Virus record (IMG/VR): IMGVR_UViG_3300034523_000143
Location: 1-43,026 of that record
DNA: 43,026 bases
Direction: 5' to 3' (one strand)
DNA from: a virus
Shown here piece after piece: positions 13,781 through 22,155 of the stretch (position 1 is its first letter; every line of letters starts with the position of its first letter). A program made the position numbers and the translations under genes. A model generated the notes under the pieces. That model was not told where the DNA came from. It saw nothing but the letters and a program-made list of their open reading frames with translations, and made no database searches.

Positions 13781-15235
13781 ATGCCGAATTACAGCGCTAC
13801 CCGGCAGGAGTACAGCGATGCTCTGCCGAGCTGGCGCCTGGTCAAGCGATGCGTGGCCGGCGCCCGAGAAATACGGAAGCACGAAGAATACCTGCCGATG
13901 CCGGACCCGACGAACCAGTCGGAGGAGAATCTGGAGCGGTACCGCCAGCTGAAGAAGCGGGCCATGTTCCTCAACGTGACCGGCCGCACCCGCACTGGCC
14001 TGCTCGGGGCGGTGTTCCGCAAGACGGCCGAGGTTCAGCTCCCATCCGGCGTGCAGTACCTGCTGGAGAACGCCAGCGGCGACGGTGCGAGCCTGGAGCA
14101 GCTGTCCAAGGAAGCGGTTGGCGAGTGCCTGGATACAGGCCGGGGTGGTTTCCTGACCGACTACCCGAAGCTGGAAGGCGAGACCGGGCGACCGCGCACC
14201 GCCGCCGAATCAGCCGGCAAGCAGGCCTGGATTCACCACTACCCGGCGCTGAGCATCATCAACTGGCGCGAGAAGGTCATCGATGGCCGCAAGCGCCTGG
14301 TGCTGGTTGTCCTGCATGAGCAGATCAGCGAGGAAAGTGCTGACGGCTTCGAGTTCGAAATCGTCGACCAGTACCGCGCCCTGGTGCTGCAAGACGGAGT
14401 GTACAAGCAGCGCCTGTACCGCGACGACATCCCGGAAGGCGAGGAGAGCATCCCAACCGACCAGGCCGGCAAGACCTTCGATCACATTCCATTCCACTTC
14501 TACGGCGCCGAGAACAACGACGCCGCGGTGGACAAGGGGCCACTAGAAGACATCGCCGACGTCAACATCCTGCACTACGGCAACAGCGCCACGGTGGAGG
14601 AGGCCGGGTTTATCAGCTCACAGCCCACGCTGTTCATGACCAGCAGCATCACCGCCGAGGATTTCGCCAAGTTCAACCCGAACGGCGTGCACATTGGCTC
14701 TCGCCGTGGAATCAACCTCGGGGCCCAGGGCAGCGCGACCATGCTGCAGGCCAAGGAAACCCAGCTGGCCCTGGAGCTGATGCGCGACAAGCAGGACCAG
14801 ATGCTGATGATCGGCGCTCGCATCGTCCAGAAGGGCGGCGGTGCCGAGACGGCTGAGGCCGTGCGCATCCGCTACAGCTCGGACAACAGCGTGCTTGGCA
14901 CTATCGCTGGCAACGTGTCCGAGGCGCTGAAGCTGGCAATCCTCGACGCCGAGCGCTTCATGGTCGGCCAGCCCGACATGACCGGGACGGTATTCTGGCT
15001 CAACCAGGAATTCTTCGACGAGGCCATGGATGCCCAGATGATCCTGGCCCAGGTCCAGCTATGGCAGCAGGGCATCATCGCGAAGAAGGACCTGCGCACC
15101 AACCTGCGCCAGGCCGGCACTATCGAGTCGGACCGGACGGACGACGACATCGACGAAGACATCGAGGCGCAGCCACCCGTGACCGGCAACGACGCGGGCA
15201 GCCAGCCGCAACCAGGTGACGGCGATGAGCAGTGA
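13781..15235 (+). CDS. Portal protein, DUF4055 family (484 aa)
   Basis: Follows the large terminase and has the DUF4055 portal signature: YSDALPSWRLVKRCVAGAREIRKHEEYLPMP at the N-terminus, LGAVFRKTAEVQLP, and the helical AKETQLALELMRDKQDQMLMIGARIVQ segment of the channel region. The acidic, Asp-rich C-terminus overlaps the start of the head morphogenesis gene by 11 bases. Confidence 0.85.
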   Translation: MPNYSATRQEYSDALPSWRLVKRCVAGAREIRKHEEYLPMPDPTNQSEENLERYRQLKKRAMFLNVTGRTRTGLLGAVFRKTAEVQLPSGVQYLLENASGDGASLEQLSKEAVGECLDTGRGGFLTDYPKLEGETGRPRTAAESAGKQAWIHHYPALSIINWREKVIDGRKRLVLVVLHEQISEESADGFEFEIVDQYRALVLQDGVYKQRLYRDDIPEGEESIPTDQAGKTFDHIPFHFYGAENNDAAVDKGPLEDIADVNILHYGNSATVEEAGFISSQPTLFMTSSITAEDFAKFNPNGVHIGSRRGINLGAQGSATMLQAKETQLALELMRDKQDQMLMIGARIVQKGGGAETAEAVRIRYSSDNSVLGTIAGNVSEALKLAILDAERFMVGQPDMTGTVFWLNQEFFDEAMDAQMILAQVQLWQQGIIAKKDLRTNLRQAGTIESDRTDDDIDEDIEAQPPVTGNDAGSQPQPGDGDEQ

Positions 15236-16268
15236 AGGCTACCTGGCTGACGCAGCCACCCGACACCAGGTCTACGTCCAGCGGTACGCCGCCGGCAACC
15301 TGAAGCGGGTGGCCAAGTTCATCACCAAGGCCATCAACACCGCCAAGGCAGCCGTTCGCGGCGGCTTGAGCGCCTACGGCACGCGCAGGTACACCAGCGA
15401 GATCGACGCATTGCAGCGCGACCTGCAGGGCATCTACAGCGATCTCAAAGGGCAGGCGATGCTGGATCTCGGCGATTTCGCCGGATACGAGGCTGCATTC
15501 AGTGCACGGATGCTTGGCCAGGTGGTCAACGCCGTGGTCCAGACCCAAGTGCCGGCCGCCGATTTGGTTGCCGCTGCTGCGCTGGCTGAGCCAATGCAGC
15601 TTGAGGCCAGGGCTGGGGTGCAGCGCATCAGCATCGCTGGCGCGCTTGACCAGTTCGGCACGGCCAAGTCAGCGCATATCGTGGGAGAAATCCAGATCGG
15701 CTCTGCCCTGGGCGAGACCAGCCAGCAGATCACCAGGCGGCTGACCAGCATGCACCAGCTGCAGCAGGATCAGGCATCGGCGCTGGTGCGCACGATGACC
15801 AACCACATCGCCAGCGCAGCGCGGGCTGAGACGTTCAAAGCCAATGACGACATCCTGGCCGGCAAACGACGCATCGCCACGCTGGACGGGCGCACATCGC
15901 CGTTCTGCCGCTCGATCGACAACACGGTGGTGCCATTCAGCGCGCCGTCGCCTCCGTTCCACTGGAACTGCCGGACGTCCGAGATACCGGTGCTCAAGCC
16001 TGAGTTCGAGCGGGAGATTCCCGGCTCGGTCAGGCCTGCAGTCGGGCCTGACGGTGCTGAGCAGGTATCGAGCAAGACCACCTACCAGCAGTGGCTCGCC
16101 CGCCAGCCTGCAGCCTTCCAGATCGATGTCCTGGGCCCGGCCCGCTACAAGCTGTTCAGCAAGGGCGAGCTGACCCTGGACAAGTTCGTGGACCAGAACG
16201 GCAAGCAGATCACGCTGGACGAGCTGAGACAGCTTGAACCGCGCGCCTTCGAGCGTGCAGGACTATGA
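15225..16268 (+). CDS. Minor head/morphogenesis protein, Mu gpF-like (347 aa)
   Basis: The long helical N-terminus is followed by a conserved Mu F/SPP1 gp7-type block: RTMTNHIASAARAETFKAND ... LDGRTSPFCRSIDN ... PPFHWNCRTSEIPV, where the Cys/His/Asp pattern is characteristic. Start at ATG 15225 is favoured over a GTG at 15216. Such proteins sit in the head near the portal and may be injected. A terminator-like hairpin follows directly. Confidence 0.82.
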   Translation: MSSEGYLADAATRHQVYVQRYAAGNLKRVAKFITKAINTAKAAVRGGLSAYGTRRYTSEIDALQRDLQGIYSDLKGQAMLDLGDFAGYEAAFSARMLGQVVNAVVQTQVPAADLVAAAALAEPMQLEARAGVQRISIAGALDQFGTAKSAHIVGEIQIGSALGETSQQITRRLTSMHQLQQDQASALVRTMTNHIASAARAETFKANDDILAGKRRIATLDGRTSPFCRSIDNTVVPFSAPSPPFHWNCRTSEIPVLKPEFEREIPGSVRPAVGPDGAEQVSSKTTYQQWLARQPAAFQIDVLGPARYKLFSKGELTLDKFVDQNGKQITLDELRQLEPRAFERAGL

Positions 16269-16270
16269 AC

Positions 16271-16293
16271 AGCCGGCCATGAGCCGGTTTTTT
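16271..16293 (+). terminator. Terminator-like hairpin after head morphogenesis gene
   Basis: CCGGC (16273..16277) and GCCGG (16283..16287) plus flanking A-T and G-T pairs, then seven T. It lies inside the late operon, so it probably attenuates or is read through by antiterminated polymerase. Confidence 0.6.
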
Positions 16294-16336
16294 TACGCCC
16301 GCGGCTGAGCCAACGGCAAATCATCCGGGGGATGAC

Positions 16337-17044
16337 ATGAAATACCTGATCGACAAAGCAGCATTCGACGCTCTGGAACCAGCCCTGCAAGCGCTCTACA
16401 AGGCCCAGGGCGAAAACTACGTCCTCGCGGTCGAGGGACTCCCTCAAAACGAGGATGTTGAAGGACTCAAGCGCCAGAACCAGACCCTGCTGGACGAAGC
16501 GAAGGAAGCCAAGCGCAAGGCGCGTGAGGCCCAAGAGCAGCTGACCCAGAAAGAGCTGGACGCAGCCAAGGCCAGAGGTGACTACGAGTCGCTGTACGCC
16601 AGCAGTGAGCAAGCCCTGGCCACCGAGCGCCAGAAGCTGGCAGACCTGCAGGCCGGTATCGAGAAGCGCGACCTGACCGGTGCGGCATCGAAGGTCGCAG
16701 CGCTGATCGCTGACGGCCCGAACGCCGAGATCCTGGCCGAGTTCCTCGAGCGCCGGCTGCGCATTGTCGATGGCCAGGTACGTGTCACCGATGCCAGCGG
16801 GAACCTCACGGTCTCCACGCTGGAAGACCTCGGCAAAGAGTTTCAGAAAGAGCCGCGCTACGCCTCCCTGGTGCGCGGCTCGCAGGCCAGTGGCGGCGGG
16901 GCTGCCGGTGGCGGGGGTGGCGGGGCCACCAAAACGTGGGACCAACTGAGCGGCATGGAGCGCGTAGAGCTCCGCCGAAATGACCCCGCCGAGCATGCAC
17001 GCCTCAAGGCGGCGCATGAAACGGCCCAGAAAAAAGGAAAGTAA
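16337..17044 (+). CDS. Capsid scaffold-like protein (235 aa)
   Basis: Directly upstream of the major capsid gene. The N-terminal 45 residues are globular, then a long coiled coil (about 42 to 118), a short conserved-looking block, a Gly-rich linker (about 183 to 198), and a basic amphipathic C-terminus (ERVELRRNDPAEHARLKAAHETAQKKGK) as expected for coat binding. Composition and position support a scaffold. Confidence 0.75.
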   Translation: MKYLIDKAAFDALEPALQALYKAQGENYVLAVEGLPQNEDVEGLKRQNQTLLDEAKEAKRKAREAQEQLTQKELDAAKARGDYESLYASSEQALATERQKLADLQAGIEKRDLTGAASKVAALIADGPNAEILAEFLERRLRIVDGQVRVTDASGNLTVSTLEDLGKEFQKEPRYASLVRGSQASGGGAAGGGGGGATKTWDQLSGMERVELRRNDPAEHARLKAAHETAQKKGK

Positions 17045-17047
17045 GCA

Positions 17048-18079
17048 ATGCCAACCATCCTCTCCGATGTGGTCTTCCGCGACGAGCTGCGCGACTACAT
17101 GCGCGTCAACACCGTCGAGAAGACCGCGTTCTTCCAGTCGGGCATCCTGGTCAACAACAGCGACATGTCCAGCCTGCTGGCCAGCCCGTCCAACACCTTC
17201 ACCATCCCGTGGTGGGTCGATCTGGACGCGTCCATCGAGTCGAACTACTCGAACGACGTGTACACCGACATCGCCGTGCCGCTGGCGGTGACCAGCGCCG
17301 AGATGCAGGCCCGCGCCGCCTACCTCAACGAAGGTTGGGCAGCCATGAGCCTGGTGAAGAACATCACCAACCAAGACCCGCTGGAGTTCGTGGCCAGCCG
17401 CCTGACCAGCTACTGGCAGCGCGTGGCCCAGCGCCGCACCATCGCCACTGTCGTGGGCATCTACAACGACAACGTGGCCGGCAACGGCGGGGACATGGTG
17501 GTGGATGCTGGCGGCCCCATCACCGCTGCTGCTGTCATCCGCGCCCGGGCGACCATGGGTGACTACACCCCGCAGATCATCACCCCGAACGGCACCAAGG
17601 CCCTCAGCGTGATCGCCATGCACTCGGCCGTGTACGCCGAGCTGTCGATCCTCAATCTGATCGACTTCACCCCGATCGCCGACCAGGTGCCCGAGTTTGG
17701 CCGCTACCAGAACATGCTGGTGGTGATCGACGACGGGCTGCCGGTGATCGGCACCGCGCCTGATCAGAAATACCTGTCGATCATCTTCGGCCCTGGCGCC
17801 ATCGGCTACGCCGAGGAGCAGGACGAGGACGACATGGAGTACGACCGCGAGCCGGCCCGCGGTAACGGTGGTGGCGCCGAAACCCTGTGGACCCGTCGCA
17901 ACTTCGTTGTGCACCCGCTGGGTTACTCGTTCCTGTCGGCGACCATCACCGGCACCCCAGGCACCACCCGCCCGGTATCGGCGAACTGGTCCGACCTGGC
18001 CCTGGCCACCAACTGGCAGCGCAAGTGGTCGCGTAAGCAGGTGCCGCTGGCGTTCATCACTTCCACCCTGGGCTCGTAA
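17048..18079 (+). CDS. Major capsid protein (343 aa)
   Basis: Position after scaffold and the length fit a HK97-fold coat protein. Features include the N-terminal FRDELRDYMRVNTVEKTAFFQSGI helix region, DPLEFVASRLTSYWQRVAQRRTIATVVGIY (spine helix) and the C-terminal RRNFVVHPLGYSF strand block typical of this coat family. It shows strongly codon-biased use, consistent with high expression. Confidence 0.85.
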   Translation: MPTILSDVVFRDELRDYMRVNTVEKTAFFQSGILVNNSDMSSLLASPSNTFTIPWWVDLDASIESNYSNDVYTDIAVPLAVTSAEMQARAAYLNEGWAAMSLVKNITNQDPLEFVASRLTSYWQRVAQRRTIATVVGIYNDNVAGNGGDMVVDAGGPITAAAVIRARATMGDYTPQIITPNGTKALSVIAMHSAVYAELSILNLIDFTPIADQVPEFGRYQNMLVVIDDGLPVIGTAPDQKYLSIIFGPGAIGYAEEQDEDDMEYDREPARGNGGGAETLWTRRNFVVHPLGYSFLSATITGTPGTTRPVSANWSDLALATNWQRKWSRKQVPLAFITSTLGS

Positions 18080-18103
18080 CAGAGCCCTTTCGAGGAGATC
18101 ACC

Positions 18104-18430
18104 ATGGCACTCGCAGAAGACAACCACATCGACCCGAACAACAAGGCACGCTGGGGCTTCGGCGGCAGCGCCGGCAAGATCACGGTAGGTCCGCAGACTG
18201 TCGGCGAGACAGGCGGTGTCGAATCGGTTCGCACCGAGCCAGACAACTCCGGCGCGCACAACACCGGCGGCGGCGAGCAGGTCCAGCAGTTGCAGCAGGC
18301 CAACGCCCAGCTGGCGGCCGAGAAGGAAGTCGAAGAGCTGAAGGCCAAGCTGGACGCCGCAGGGGTCACCTACCGGGCCAACGCCTCGAAAGAGTCGCTG
18401 CAGAAGCTGGTGGACGACATGCCCAAGTAA
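18104..18430 (+). CDS. Head accessory protein with C-terminal LEM/HeH-like motif (108 aa)
   Basis: Follows the capsid gene. The N-terminal half is Gly/Asn-rich and probably flexible; the middle is a short coiled coil (VQQLQQANAQLAAEKEVEELKAKLDAAG). The last 35 residues (LKAKLDAAGVTYRANASKESLQKLVDDMPK) look like a HeH/LEM helix-extension-helix domain, often found at the ends of phage proteins. Could be head decoration or filler. A UUCG-capped hairpin (GGGGC-TTCG-GCCCC, 18435..18448) follows the stop. Confidence 0.6.
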   Translation: MALAEDNHIDPNNKARWGFGGSAGKITVGPQTVGETGGVESVRTEPDNSGAHNTGGGEQVQQLQQANAQLAAEKEVEELKAKLDAAGVTYRANASKESLQKLVDDMPK

Positions 18431-18469
18431 TGCCGGGGCTTCGGCCCCATCCATCTCAGCGGAGGCCTG

Positions 18470-18862
18470 ATGGCTACCTACATCACCGTCGATGACGTCG
18501 ACGCCATCCTGGGTCCGACCTGGGCGCCAGACGACAAGAAGGCCATGGCGGTAGCGCAGGCCAACGCATACCTCACCTCGATCCGCCTGTGCGGCATCGA
18601 CATGGATGCCGTGCCTGAGGAAGTGAAGCAGGCCGGGGCCCAGCTGGCTCTGGTCGCGTCCACCGGCCAGCTGTACCAGCAGCAGACGGAGGGATCGCTC
18701 GAAGCCAAGAGCGTGAAGGCAGGTTCCGTATCGACCAGCCGCACCTATGCTGCGCTCGACCGGAACAGCGCAGGCGCGCAGCCTGAGGGCGTGCAGTTCG
18801 CCCTGGCCCTGGTTTCGCCCTGGCGCTGCAACCCGTTCACCTTTGCCGTGGACAGGGGGTAA
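18470..18862 (+). CDS. Head-tail connector protein, gp6/DnaT-like type (130 aa)
   Basis: Starts MATYITVDDVDAILGPTWAP, a pattern I associate with the head-tail connector family annotated as DnaT-like in siphophages: a helical bundle (VDDVDAILG ... KAMAVAQANAYLTSIRL ... VKQAGAQLALVASTGQLY). Located right after the capsid block, as expected for an adaptor that sits under the portal. Confidence 0.65.
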   Translation: MATYITVDDVDAILGPTWAPDDKKAMAVAQANAYLTSIRLCGIDMDAVPEEVKQAGAQLALVASTGQLYQQQTEGSLEAKSVKAGSVSTSRTYAALDRNSAGAQPEGVQFALALVSPWRCNPFTFAVDRG

Positions 18863-18864
18863 CC

Positions 18865-19245
18865 ATGGGCTTGCGAGATGAAGTCCAGGCTGACTTGGCT
18901 GCGGCGTTCGACGACGACCTCGCGGATGCGGTGTTCCCGTTCACCGGCTCCTACATGGGGCCAGGCGATTGGGACCCGGTGAGCGAGACCAGCACGGCCC
19001 AGCCGGTGACCTACACCGGGCGCGGCGTGTTCGACAGCTACGACAGCCGCCGGATCGACAACATCAACATCCTGGTGGGTGATGTGCTGCTGATCTGCCT
19101 GGCCAACGAAGTCACGGACAAGCCAGCTGTTGGACACCAGATCACGGCCGACGACCTGCTCACCGGCCGGCAAGTCACGTACCGCATCGTCAGCCCTGGC
19201 ATCGACCCGGCCAAGGCGCATTACGAGATCCAGCTAAGGAAGTGA
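18865..19245 (+). CDS. Head closure-like connector protein (126 aa)
   Basis: Second protein of the connector cluster. It is mostly beta-rich after a short acidic N-terminal helix (AAAFDDDLADAVFPFTGS), with VTYTGRGVFDSYDSRRIDNINILVGDVLLI, typical of head-closure (FII or gp16-like) proteins; database entries of this kind are sometimes mislabelled glutamate 5-kinase. Exact family not certain. Confidence 0.6.
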   Translation: MGLRDEVQADLAAAFDDDLADAVFPFTGSYMGPGDWDPVSETSTAQPVTYTGRGVFDSYDSRRIDNINILVGDVLLICLANEVTDKPAVGHQITADDLLTGRQVTYRIVSPGIDPAKAHYEIQLRK

Positions 19246-19247
19246 CT

Positions 19248-19637
19248 ATGGCCAAAGGAAGAGGGTGGAGCACGCCGCCGAGCGCTTTCGCTGGTGTGGT
19301 CGAGGAGCAGCTAGCGCAGAGGGTCCGAGTAATTGCCCTGGCCATGCTCAATGAGATTGTCTTGCGGTCACCAGTCGATACCGGACGGTTCCGTGGCAAC
19401 AACATCGTGAGCGTGGGCGCGCCAGTGTACGCCAGCAGCGAGAATCTCGATCCGTCGGGATCGGAGACCATCCAGCGCGGGCTATCCGCGATGAGCGGCC
19501 TGGAGCCGTACACGCAGGTCTATATCCAGAACAACCTTCCATACGCCACCGCGCTGGAGGACGGCCATTCGAAGCAGGCGCCCGGAGGCGTCTATGCGGT
19601 GTCGTTCAACGGCGTTTCCCAGGCCTATAGCTCATGA
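19248..19637 (+). CDS. HK97 gp10-like tail/neck protein (129 aa)
   Basis: Has the typical block VIALAMLNEIVLRSPVDTGRFRGNN ... YIQNNLPYATALEDGHSKQAPGG, the gp10/lambda Z-type pattern of tail completion or neck proteins (PVDTGRFR and NNxPYAxxLExG). A GTG lies six bases upstream, but ATG 19248 fits better. Ends with ATGA overlap. Confidence 0.8.
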   Translation: MAKGRGWSTPPSAFAGVVEEQLAQRVRVIALAMLNEIVLRSPVDTGRFRGNNIVSVGAPVYASSENLDPSGSETIQRGLSAMSGLEPYTQVYIQNNLPYATALEDGHSKQAPGGVYAVSFNGVSQAYSS

Positions 19638-20041
19638 CCTTCGAACAGATCCGCGCCATCGTGATAGGCCGCATGCAGCAGTGGGCGGGTATTCCCGCTG
19701 AAGCGGTCGATTACCCGAATCCACCGCAAGGGCCTTTCAACCCAGCCGGCAAGCCGATATGGGCCAGGCTGGCCGATGTACCTGGCCTGTCCAGCGCGCC
19801 GGAGATCGGCATCGGGCCCTGCGTGCGTCGCACCGGCATCATCATCGTCCAGCTGTTCGTACCCAGCTACAAGGGCACCCTGGCCATCACCAGAGCCGCC
19901 GACACGCTGGTCGAACACTTCCAGTTCTACAGCGACCCGACCGGCCCATTCGACTGCTACGCGGCCTCGGCCAGCACCATCGGCGATGACGGCCACGGCT
20001 GGTACCAGGTCAACGTGTCGATCCCATATCGGGCCTACTGA
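19634..20041 (+). CDS. Tail terminator-like protein (135 aa)
   Basis: Located just before the tail tube gene. The sequence has the tail terminator (lambda U/DUF4128) pattern: an N-terminal helix (FEQIRAIVIGRMQQWAG), strands around RRTGIIIVQLFVPSYKG, a helix AITRAADTLVEHFQFY, and a final strand (WYQVNVSIPYRAY). It caps the growing tail tube. Confidence 0.7.
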   Translation: MTFEQIRAIVIGRMQQWAGIPAEAVDYPNPPQGPFNPAGKPIWARLADVPGLSSAPEIGIGPCVRRTGIIIVQLFVPSYKGTLAITRAADTLVEHFQFYSDPTGPFDCYAASASTIGDDGHGWYQVNVSIPYRAY

Positions 20042-20054
20042 GCCCACCACTTGC

Positions 20055-20076
20055 ACCGCCACATGGCGGTTTTTTT
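20055..20076 (+). terminator. Terminator-like hairpin before the tail tube gene
   Basis: ACCGCC (20055..20060) pairs with GGCGGT (20065..20070), tetraloop ACAT, then a run of T ending TTTTTTACGCC, much like the hairpin at 16271. Confidence 0.6.
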
Positions 20077-20102
20077 ACGCCTATCGATAGGAGAAACACC
20101 CC

Positions 20103-21272
20103 ATGAGTAGCGGTGCAAAACGCTCGACCGCGTGGATTCGCGAAGTGACCCCGGGGATCACCCCGCCAGGTCCATGGAACGTGCTGACGCGCGCCAGTTT
20201 CGGCCTGGGACCAACCTACAACACCGAAGAGAACAACGAGATCGGTGAAGACCGGATGTCCCAAGGCACCGCCCAGACCACGGTCGATGTAGGCGGCGAT
20301 GTCGAAACCAAATTCCGCTACGGCGCGCTGGACGAATTCCTGGCGTCGTGCTTCGGCGCGAACTGGAATGCCAATGTCCTGACCATGGGCAACGAGCGAA
20401 TCTCGTTCTCCATCGCGTCATACGACGCTGACGTCGGCATCGCTGGTATCGCCCGCGGTGCCCAGGTCGACACGATCAACATCGAGATCCCAAGCGACAA
20501 CGAGATCAGCGTCACCACCACGTTCATGGCCACCTCGTGGGATGACAAGGCCGACAACACGTCGTACATCGCCAGCCCGGCGCCAGAGGCAAACCAGCGG
20601 CGCTATGGATTCAAGGACGTCACCGGCCTGAAGATCAACGGCGTGCAGTTGGGTGATGACAACGCCTGCGTGAGCTCTCTAAGCCTGCAATTCACGAACA
20701 ACTCTCAGACCCAGCGCTGCATCGGCAACGGCAACCCGTTCCCGGGGAATATCCTCCAAACCACCTTTACTCCGTCTGGTGGGATCACCCTGAGCTGGTC
20801 CAAGACTGCCTACGAGTACTGGAAAGCCCAGCAGACCGGCAGCGCATTGAGCTTGGAATTCACGCTGAATAATGCGGATGGCGGGTACACCTTCTCCATC
20901 CCAGAGATGGAAGTGAGTGGTGACTGGCCTGATGGTGGAGCCACAGACATCGTTGAGCTGGAGCTTAAATACACCGCCCGCCGCGTGCCGCCGACCATCA
21001 CCCGCCTGCCGGCGCCGATCGCCATCGCCGCGGTAAACGTGACGCCGGCCACGCTGGCGCTGGAGGTTGGCGAAACTGGCGATCTCGAAGCTGTCGTGAC
21101 CCCAGTAGGCGCAAGCCAGCTGGTCACCTGGACTTCTTCGGCCCCGGCTATCGCCAGTGTGAGCGCCACTGGCCTGGTAACCGCGATCGCCGCCGGCACC
21201 GCCACCATCACCGCCACCAGCGCCGCAGACGGCACCAAGACCGACACCTGCGCAGTCACCGTCACTGTTTAA
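20103..21272 (+). CDS. Major tail tube protein with C-terminal Ig-like (Big_2) domain (389 aa)
   Basis: Residues 1 to about 300 are the tail tube subunit (long beta-rich protein beginning MSSGAKRSTAWIREVTPG). Residues about 310 to 389 form a bacterial Ig-like group 2 domain: VNVTPATLALEVGETGDLEAVV ... VTWTSSAPAIASVSATGLVTAIAAGTATITATS. Such add-on domains decorate the tail surface and are thought to bind cell-surface sugars weakly. The domain is Ala/Thr-rich. Confidence 0.85.
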   Translation: MSSGAKRSTAWIREVTPGITPPGPWNVLTRASFGLGPTYNTEENNEIGEDRMSQGTAQTTVDVGGDVETKFRYGALDEFLASCFGANWNANVLTMGNERISFSIASYDADVGIAGIARGAQVDTINIEIPSDNEISVTTTFMATSWDDKADNTSYIASPAPEANQRRYGFKDVTGLKINGVQLGDDNACVSSLSLQFTNNSQTQRCIGNGNPFPGNILQTTFTPSGGITLSWSKTAYEYWKAQQTGSALSLEFTLNNADGGYTFSIPEMEVSGDWPDGGATDIVELELKYTARRVPPTITRLPAPIAIAAVNVTPATLALEVGETGDLEAVVTPVGASQLVTWTSSAPAIASVSATGLVTAIAAGTATITATSAADGTKTDTCAVTVTV

Positions 21273-21278
21273 CCCTTT

Positions 21279-21314
21279 GCCCGGCGCGCCCTGCGGTGTG
21301 CGTCGGGCCTTTTA
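21279..21314 (+). terminator. Terminator-like hairpin after tail tube gene
   Basis: GCCCG (21279..21283) pairs with CGGGC (21304..21308), followed by CTTTT. The loop is long (about 20 bases), so it is weaker than the other late-operon hairpins. Confidence 0.4.
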
Positions 21315-21329
21315 CCGCAGAGGAAGATC

Positions 21330-21773
21330 ATGGGCATCACCATTGCAAAGAAGCCTCAGCTGGACATCAACGGCCAGCGCTGGGTCGAGATCGCGCCTGG
21401 GGCAGAGATCTTGGTTGGATCGATTGCTGCCCCGCTGTATCGATCGCATCTTGCTGTACTGAACCGTCATATGAGCGCCATCAACAGCCAGTGCGGCGTG
21501 GGGACCGCCGAGTTCAGAATCGCCAGCCTTCCCGATGTTGAGTTCGAGAATAGCGATGACCTTTACTTCGACCTGGTGGCCACCCACCTGGTCACGGACT
21601 GGAAAGGCGTCGACATTTCTGAGACCCCAGGTGTACCGGCGCCATACTCCCCGGCCCTGTGTAAGGCGCTGTTCGAACAAATGCCATCCGCTTACTTCGC
21701 CGCACTGCAAGCTGGGCACGACATCGCCAGGCGCATCGAAGAGAAGGCTGCAGTAACAGCGGAAAAGCAGTAG
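21330..21773 (+). CDS. Tail assembly chaperone (G-like, 147 aa)
   Basis: Position between tail tube and tape measure and helical C-terminus suit the lambda G chaperone. N-terminal beta-rich domain (ITIAKKPQLDINGQRWVEIA), then YFDLVATHLVTDWKGVD and a helical tail. Its stop (21771..21773) follows GGAAAAG, a possible slip site leading into the T-like frame that is open downstream. Confidence 0.72.
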   Translation: MGITIAKKPQLDINGQRWVEIAPGAEILVGSIAAPLYRSHLAVLNRHMSAINSQCGVGTAEFRIASLPDVEFENSDDLYFDLVATHLVTDWKGVDISETPGVPAPYSPALCKALFEQMPSAYFAALQAGHDIARRIEEKAAVTAEKQ

Positions 21774-22141
21774 CGGCATATCTCTGGGGCAGGGACTGGT
21801 CAGGGCCGGCGTCGGAGAAGGAGCGGTGGAAGCGTGAGCGGCTGAAGGGAGTGGCCCCGCCACCTCCGATGCCGGATATCGATGAGGTCACCACCCAAGT
21901 GCTGGAGGCCTACTCCGTCATTAATCGCACTCGCCAGTACATCGGCATGGTCGGCGCGCCGGCGCCAATCTCACCCGCGGCCATCACCGAATACCTCTCC
22001 CGAAACCCATCCGCGATATGCCGCGAAGAGTTCGACGCCGCGATCTACGCCCTTGATGACGAGTTCCGCAAGCACTGGGACGAGCAGCAGGAGAAGGCGA
22101 GCGCCGAAGAAGAACGCAAGAACAAACCCAAGAGGCGATGA
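21767..22141 (+). CDS. T-like extension of the tail chaperone, reached by -1 frameshift
   Basis: The -1 frame is open from the G gene without a good start until an internal ATG at 21890 or GTG 21851, and encodes AVAAYLWGRDWSGPASEKER, a basic linker, PPPPMPDIDEV and a helical charged tail. This is the layout of lambda GT: a longer chaperone that recruits the tape measure. An independent start at 21851 (GTG, APPPPMP) cannot be excluded. The stop overlaps the tape measure region. Confidence 0.6.
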   Translation, partial: AVAAYLWGRDWSGPASEKERWKRERLKGVAPPPPMPDIDEVTTQVLEAYSVINRTRQYIGMVGAPAPISPAAITEYLSRNPSAICREEFDAAIYALDDEFRKHWDEQQEKASAEEERKNKPKRR

Positions 22142-22155
22142 CGCCGGAGGATGAC

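Noticed and set aside
16145-18454. 769-residue open frame on the minus strand
   Set aside because: It covers scaffold and capsid genes in antisense. High GC at codon position 3 makes such long shadows common; no motif is visible.
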